Source of the DNA: an uncultured Lactobacillus sp. | GTDB taxonomy: Bacteria; Bacillota; Bacilli; Lactobacillales; Lactobacillaceae | Length of the DNA stretch: 33,956 nt | Direction of reading: 5' to 3' | NCBI GenBank assembly: GCA_947641735.1 | Contig: CANRQR010000014.1 | Location: forward strand, 1 to 33,956 | Shown here: piece after piece, positions 30,240 through 33,956 of the stretch | Numbering within the stretch: position 1 is the stretch's first letter | Layout of the letters: each line of letters begins with the position of its first letter | The notes under the pieces: model-generated | The model's input: only the letters and a program-made list of their open reading frames with translations | What the model was told of the DNA's origin: nothing | Databases searched by the model: none | Position numbers and translations under genes: made by a program

Positions 30240-30267
30240 TTGACATGCTAGCGCTTAGAATTACAAT
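30240..30267 (+). promoter_or_regulatory. Promoter of the adhesin gene
   Basis: TTGACA (30240-30245), 16 bases, TACAAT (30262-30267), followed by AGGAGG and the ATG at 30303. The 260 bases before the adhesin are otherwise A/T-rich with no gene. Confidence 0.7.
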
Positions 30268-30302
30268 GAAAGGCGGAATTGAGCAAAAATAGGAGGATTA
30301 AA

Positions 30303-30635
30303 ATGTTATCTAAAAATAATTATAAAGAGAAGCTCCGTAAAATGGAGCCTAGAAAAGAAAGATTCTCTATTCGTAAGTTTTCAATTGGAGCTGCTTCAGT
30401 TTTAATTGGATTTTTCTTTATGGGGATAAAAAGCCAAAATGTTCATGCTGACACTTTAGCTCCTAGCCAAAATAAAGAAGTTAATAAAGTAAAAACTCCT
30501 ACTGTACAAAATGAAAAGATAAATTTAGGTAAAAATACAGAAGTTACCTTAAATAATGAAAAAACGTCTGATATAACAAGTAAAAAAATATTACATCAAA
30601 CGATACAAACGTTCAAAATAATAGAGAAAGAGTAG
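30303..30635 (+). CDS. 5' fragment of the adhesin: YSIRK signal peptide and start of the stalk
   Basis: A 110-codon frame ending at TAG 30633-30635. It encodes the export signal and about 65 residues of the mature N terminus. On its own it would be a short secreted peptide. The last 15 or so residues are read in the wrong frame. Confidence 0.6.
   Translation: MLSKNNYKEKLRKMEPRKERFSIRKFSIGAASVLIGFFFMGIKSQNVHADTLAPSQNKEVNKVKTPTVQNEKINLGKNTEVTLNNEKTSDITSKKILHQTIQTFKIIEKE
30582..30588 (+). other. A7 homopolymer at the adhesin frameshift
   Basis: Comparison with the similar downstream stretch (30662 onward, ASDVTTGKNVTSNASN) shows the original frame should continue as S-K-(K)-N-I-T-S-N. An A8 run would keep the frame; A7 breaks it. 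The run is also a possible -1 slippage site (A AAA AAA). Confidence 0.7.
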
Positions 30636-30943
30636 CTGACAAGAACACAGTTTCTCTTCAAAAAGAAAAAGCATCTGATGTAACAACCGGAAAAAATGTA
30701 ACATCAAATGCTTCAAACGCTCAAAGTAGTACTGATAAAACTACTAATAATCAAATAGCTTTAAAACAAAAGCAAGTAACTCCTAGCGTTGCTCCTTCTG
30801 TAAATACTACTAGTAACAAGTCTAACGTATTATCAAATAAAAATACACCTCAAATTAACAATCAGGTAGCTACAAATAATAAACAAGTTTTAGCTACCAG
30901 CAATGTTGCCCAGGTAAGTAATTTTGCTGATTTTACTAGTGCT

Positions 30944-32737
30944 TTGATAAATAAGGATATAAATGAGATTGATTTTACTAATGATATAAGTTCATCGACT
31001 GGTCAAAGTGCATTAAATACGTCACTTCTATCGGGTGAACTTTCAGCTAATTCATCCAATCCATTTAATAGCACCTATAAGGATATTGCACGTACACTAA
31101 CTATAAATGGTCAAAATCATACATTAGATCTAGGAAATAATTACATTGCATTTTATAATCAAAATGTAAATAGTAACTTCTGGAATCTAACTTTAAAGAA
31201 TATGACTCTTAAGGCTAATGATAATGCAGGTTACTCACCATTTTATTTCCAAAACATGGGAACTAATCAACAAAAGAATTCAAGTATTACGTTTGATAAT
31301 GTAAATGCTAATTTGTCGAAGACGCAACTATTTTATGGTGAAGATACACCGGTTATATTAGCAGGAAATACTATTATTAAAGATGATCTTGGAAAAACTG
31401 GATTAGGAAGTCTAGGTGCTGGTTACTACAATGGTATTGTTTGTCGTAGCTTAACTGTAACTCCTGATGCTAATGTGACTATGACAGTAAATACTCCTGA
31501 TTATGCAATGAACTTGTGGAAACCAACTCCTGGAGCCTATGTAGAAGAAAATAATAATGCCGTATGGCTAAATAGTGATGATGGAAATATTACTATTGGT
31601 AAAAACGCTAAATTTACTATTAATTCTACTACACAGGATATGCGTGGATTAGCATCAAGAGCTGCTGGATCTACAATGAAAGTAGAAGATGGAGCCCAAG
31701 TTGTAATGAATTTAGCTAATGGTCACTCAACAGCTATTTTTGCCGGTAATTTAGACGTTGGTAAGAATGCTTCAATTGACATTACTACTATGCAAGATAA
31801 TAACTCTGAAGCAGCTAGTTTGCCAATAGCTGGTGCGACAGTTGTTAATAGTCCTCTAAACTGGACTAATGGAGTTTTAAATGCTAATGGTTATCACTAC
31901 GCTCCAATTTCCATTGGGAGTTTTACGTTCTTACAACCTTTAACACATGAGACTCATGCTATTAATATGGAACAAGGGTCTACAATTAGAATCCACAGAG
32001 GTAAGGCTAATACTATTACTCCTTTAATTTCTTTTGGTTCGGGTTCTTCTAACAATAATAAGACCTATACGATGACTGTAGGTAAAGGGGCAACTTTAGA
32101 TTTGCAAGATGGAGCATATGGTACTGTTAGAGCATATACTTCTTATACTATGGGTCTTGCTAATAGTTTTCCACATGCTGTAGAAGGACCATTAAACAGT
32201 CAACCTACAAGTTTTTATCCTTGTGGATTAATAACTATGTTTGGTGTAAATGGTGTTAATTCACTGACATTTAATTCACCTAAATACGTAAACTTGCAAA
32301 GGACTGATACCACTAAAACAGGTAGTTTAATTAGGCTTGAAGGTGGGACAAACGAAGTAAATGTAAATGGTTCAAGCATTAACAGTATCCCAACTTCAGC
32401 ATATGATGTTAAGCAAACCATGTTAGGTAAAGATTCACAAAATTGGCAAATATCTCAATTAACTACCTATAATGGAATTGGAAATACTGGTTTAGCATTT
32501 ATGCCAGCTGGTAAGAAGCAGAATAGCGTTCTTTCAACTAATGCTGAAACTTATACCATGGGCATGTCAAATGGTAAAGTTTTGATGAGTCCAACGCAAA
32601 GTGGTTTAAATACTTACCAGTACAATAATGGTGTAATTGCTCAAGGAGCTCCAACTCAAACTGGTGGTAACTATGTACAATCGAAAGATAATTTAAAGTC
32701 ATTTTTGGATAACTTCAATTGGTGGACTCCTGCTTAA
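30944..32737 (+). CDS. Middle fragment of the adhesin: pectate-lyase-like adhesive domain
   Basis: The frame is open from about 30560 to TAA 32735-32737; the TTG at 30944 is only a nominal start with no ribosome site. Repeating N/G/T-rich strands such as LTLKNMTLKAND, ITIGKNAKFTINS and MTVGKGATLDL are typical of a right-handed beta-helix adhesive domain found in lactobacillar surface proteins. It ends NWWTPA before the TAA. It would not be exported without the upstream signal. Confidence 0.6.
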   Translation: MINKDINEIDFTNDISSSTGQSALNTSLLSGELSANSSNPFNSTYKDIARTLTINGQNHTLDLGNNYIAFYNQNVNSNFWNLTLKNMTLKANDNAGYSPFYFQNMGTNQQKNSSITFDNVNANLSKTQLFYGEDTPVILAGNTIIKDDLGKTGLGSLGAGYYNGIVCRSLTVTPDANVTMTVNTPDYAMNLWKPTPGAYVEENNNAVWLNSDDGNITIGKNAKFTINSTTQDMRGLASRAAGSTMKVEDGAQVVMNLANGHSTAIFAGNLDVGKNASIDITTMQDNNSEAASLPIAGATVVNSPLNWTNGVLNANGYHYAPISIGSFTFLQPLTHETHAINMEQGSTIRIHRGKANTITPLISFGSGSSNNNKTYTMTVGKGATLDLQDGAYGTVRAYTSYTMGLANSFPHAVEGPLNSQPTSFYPCGLITMFGVNGVNSLTFNSPKYVNLQRTDTTKTGSLIRLEGGTNEVNVNGSSINSIPTSAYDVKQTMLGKDSQNWQISQLTTYNGIGNTGLAFMPAGKKQNSVLSTNAETYTMGMSNGKVLMSPTQSGLNTYQYNNGVIAQGAPTQTGGNYVQSKDNLKSFLDNFNWWTPA

Positions 32738-33956
32738 ATTTCATTTACTTCTTTTGATTTAGATAATAGTAAATATATTCCTCAGACTGAAGGAATTGAG
32801 GTTACTTATTATTCTACTAAACCTAATGTGGTTAGAAGTACTAAACCAATTACATTTTTAAATGCAGAAGGTCAAGAAGTTACGAATGTTCCATTATTAG
32901 CTAATGGTCAGGCATTTACGCTTCAGCCATCAAGTTCATCATCTATTGCGACATATGCTTTAGATACACAGACAAATGATGAGATCCCAGAAGGAACTAC
33001 GATTAATCCGCAAACTGGTGCAATCTCATTTATTCCAACAGCTGATGAGGTTGGTAAAACTTACAATGTTCCAGTATTAGTACGTTATGCCGACTTTTCA
33101 CAGATGTCGGTAACTATTCCTGTAAAAGTTGTAGCTGCTACTGATGCTCAACAATATCCAGCAGTAGGACAGGACATTACTACTCCAGCTGGAATTGTAC
33201 CACCAGCTGAAAAAGGAATTAAAAATACTGCAGAACTGCCAGAGGGTACTAAGTATAGCTGGGAAAATAAGCCGATTATTCCAAATGAATCAGGTAAAAC
33301 TATTAACAGCACAGTTGTGGTAACTTATCCAGATGGATCACAAGATAAAGTAGATGTTCCAATTACTACAACTGAAAATGAGGCAGAAAAATTTGATAAT
33401 AATAACAAGGATAATGCATTAATTTCGGGATTAACAGTCACTCAAGGAGAAAAAGTTGCTCCAAGTGATGCATTAAAGGCAATTAAAGATCCAGATGCCA
33501 ATAATGTAAAGAGCGCAACATTTAATGAAAATGTGAACACTAATAATATAGGAAGACAGTTTTACCCAGCAACAGTAACTTTCAATGATGGTTCAACGAC
33601 AACAGTAAATATTCCTGTTACAGTTCAGGCACCAATAACCGACGCCGATAAGTACAAGCCAGAGACTCAACCAATTGATGTGCCAGCAGGTGGACAATTA
33701 CCAGATGCATCAACAGGCATCAAGAATAAGGATGACTTACCATCAGGTACTACTATTGATTGGGACAAGAAGCCAGCAGTACCAACCAAGCCAGGCGAAA
33801 AGACCGAAGGTACAGTTAAGGTAACTTATCCAGATGGTTCAAGCACCACAGTACCAGTAGAAGTTAACGGTACTGAGCCAAGCGGCAAAGAAACCGACGC
33901 AGATAAGTACAAGCCAGAGACTCAACCAATTGATGTGCCAGCAGGTGGACAATTAC
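32738..33956 (+). CDS. 3' fragment of the adhesin: Ig-like and Rib repeats (partial)
   Basis: Same frame as the middle fragment and open to the window edge. It has an Ig-like segment (TINPQTGAISFIPTADEVGKT), then three Rib/alpha-like units ending in TYPDGS-type strands (about 33150-33370, 33400-33630, 33637-33891) and the start of a fourth. No start codon with a ribosome site follows the TAA. Confidence 0.6.
   Translation, partial: MSFTSFDLDNSKYIPQTEGIEVTYYSTKPNVVRSTKPITFLNAEGQEVTNVPLLANGQAFTLQPSSSSSIATYALDTQTNDEIPEGTTINPQTGAISFIPTADEVGKTYNVPVLVRYADFSQMSVTIPVKVVAATDAQQYPAVGQDITTPAGIVPPAEKGIKNTAELPEGTKYSWENKPIIPNESGKTINSTVVVTYPDGSQDKVDVPITTTENEAEKFDNNNKDNALISGLTVTQGEKVAPSDALKAIKDPDANNVKSATFNENVNTNNIGRQFYPATVTFNDGSTTTVNIPVTVQAPITDADKYKPETQPIDVPAGGQLPDASTGIKNKDDLPSGTTIDWDKKPAVPTKPGEKTEGTVKVTYPDGSSTTVPVEVNGTEPSGKETDADKYKPETQPIDVPAGGQL
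33637..33956 (+). repeat. 255-bp Rib-type tandem repeat (one full unit and the start of the next)
   Basis: The unit starting ACCGACGCCGATAAG at 33637 recurs at 33892 with one base change in the 65 bases visible. It is 85 codons long. Its codon use is more GC-rich than the rest of the gene. Confidence 0.9.

Larger units (their letters stand above)
30303..33956 (+). pseudogene. Large YSIRK-type surface adhesin with two disruptions, cut by the window edge
   Basis: The gene starts at ATG 30303 after AGGAGG (a TTG at 30279 is not supported). Order of parts: YSIRK-type signal (RFSIRKFSIGAASVLIG) with cleavage near NVHA-D; a Ser/Thr/Asn/Lys-rich region with an imperfect internal repeat; a pectate-lyase-like adhesive beta-helix domain (about 30910-32735); Ig-like and Rib/alpha-like repeats (32738 onward), the last a 255-bp unit that begins again at the window edge. 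Disruption 1: the frame must shift by -1 at an A7 run (30582-30588) or the protein ends at TAG 30633-30635. Disruption 2: TAA at 32735-32737, after which the same frame stays open for over 1.2 kb. An LPxTG anchor would be expected beyond the window. As written it cannot make a wall-anchored adhesin without slippage and readthrough. Confidence 0.85.

Noticed and set aside
30246-30259. cre-like sequence (TGCTAGCGCTTAGA) in the adhesin promoter
   Set aside because: At least two mismatches at important positions; too weak to call.

Overview
This window is a low-GC Firmicute chromosome segment. The set of proteins points to a host-associated Lactobacillus of the acidophilus group, most like L. johnsonii or L. 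gasseri. That set includes a YSIRK-signal adhesin with a pectate-lyase-like domain and Rib repeats, an NlpC/P60 wall hydrolase with an Ala/Thr/Gln linker, a BceAB-type transporter, HelD, and many small lactobacillar membrane proteins. Species is inferred from memory of the family, not from a search. I saw no rRNA, tRNA, CRISPR array, insertion sequence or prophage.

Layout. 1-2665: the end of an unrecognised protein, then a minus-strand nrdI-nrdF-like pair, then a lactobacillar membrane protein. 2735-4607 (minus): an O-antigen-ligase-like membrane protein and a DUF2187-like protein. 4698-8027 (plus): a guanylate-kinase-like protein, a secreted NlpC/P60 hydrolase with a WalR box upstream, and an L,D-transpeptidase. 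8072-11581 (minus): hflX with a long leader containing a terminator, a 0.77 kb gene-free stretch, and an APC permease with a candidate leader peptide. 11821-14449 (plus): a BceAB-like ABC transporter behind an inverted-repeat operator. 14484-16731: a histidine phosphatase, two small membrane proteins and a divergent ExoIII paralogue. 16806-20539: an amino-sugar cluster, namely a PTS EIICBA broken by one in-frame TGA, nanE, and a divergent RpiR regulator with a cre site between them. 20759-24489: a P-type Ca2+-ATPase-like pump, a small membrane protein and a matrixin-type protease. 24658-29958: HelD, a C39-like peptidase, an SGNH hydrolase, pantothenate kinase and EF-P. 30303-33956: a large surface adhesin, broken twice and running off the window.

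Most striking points. (1) The NrdF homologue aligns without gaps to canonical NrdF through the ligand region, yet lacks five of the six metal ligands (both His included) and the C-terminal tail, while keeping the radical-tyrosine position and an adjacent NrdI. (2) The ExoIII paralogue has four active-site replacements. (3) The permease has a 14-codon upstream ORF whose CCU CCU AAA codons are perfectly complementary to the permease Shine-Dalgarno. (4) hflX has a same-strand terminator and alternative pairings in its leader. (5) Three disrupting lesions (TGA in the PTS gene, an A7 frameshift and a TAA in the adhesin) lie in carbohydrate-uptake and adhesion genes.

Most convergent gene pairs share compact bidirectional terminators, several of which overlap the stop codons, so transcription units are easy to delimit.
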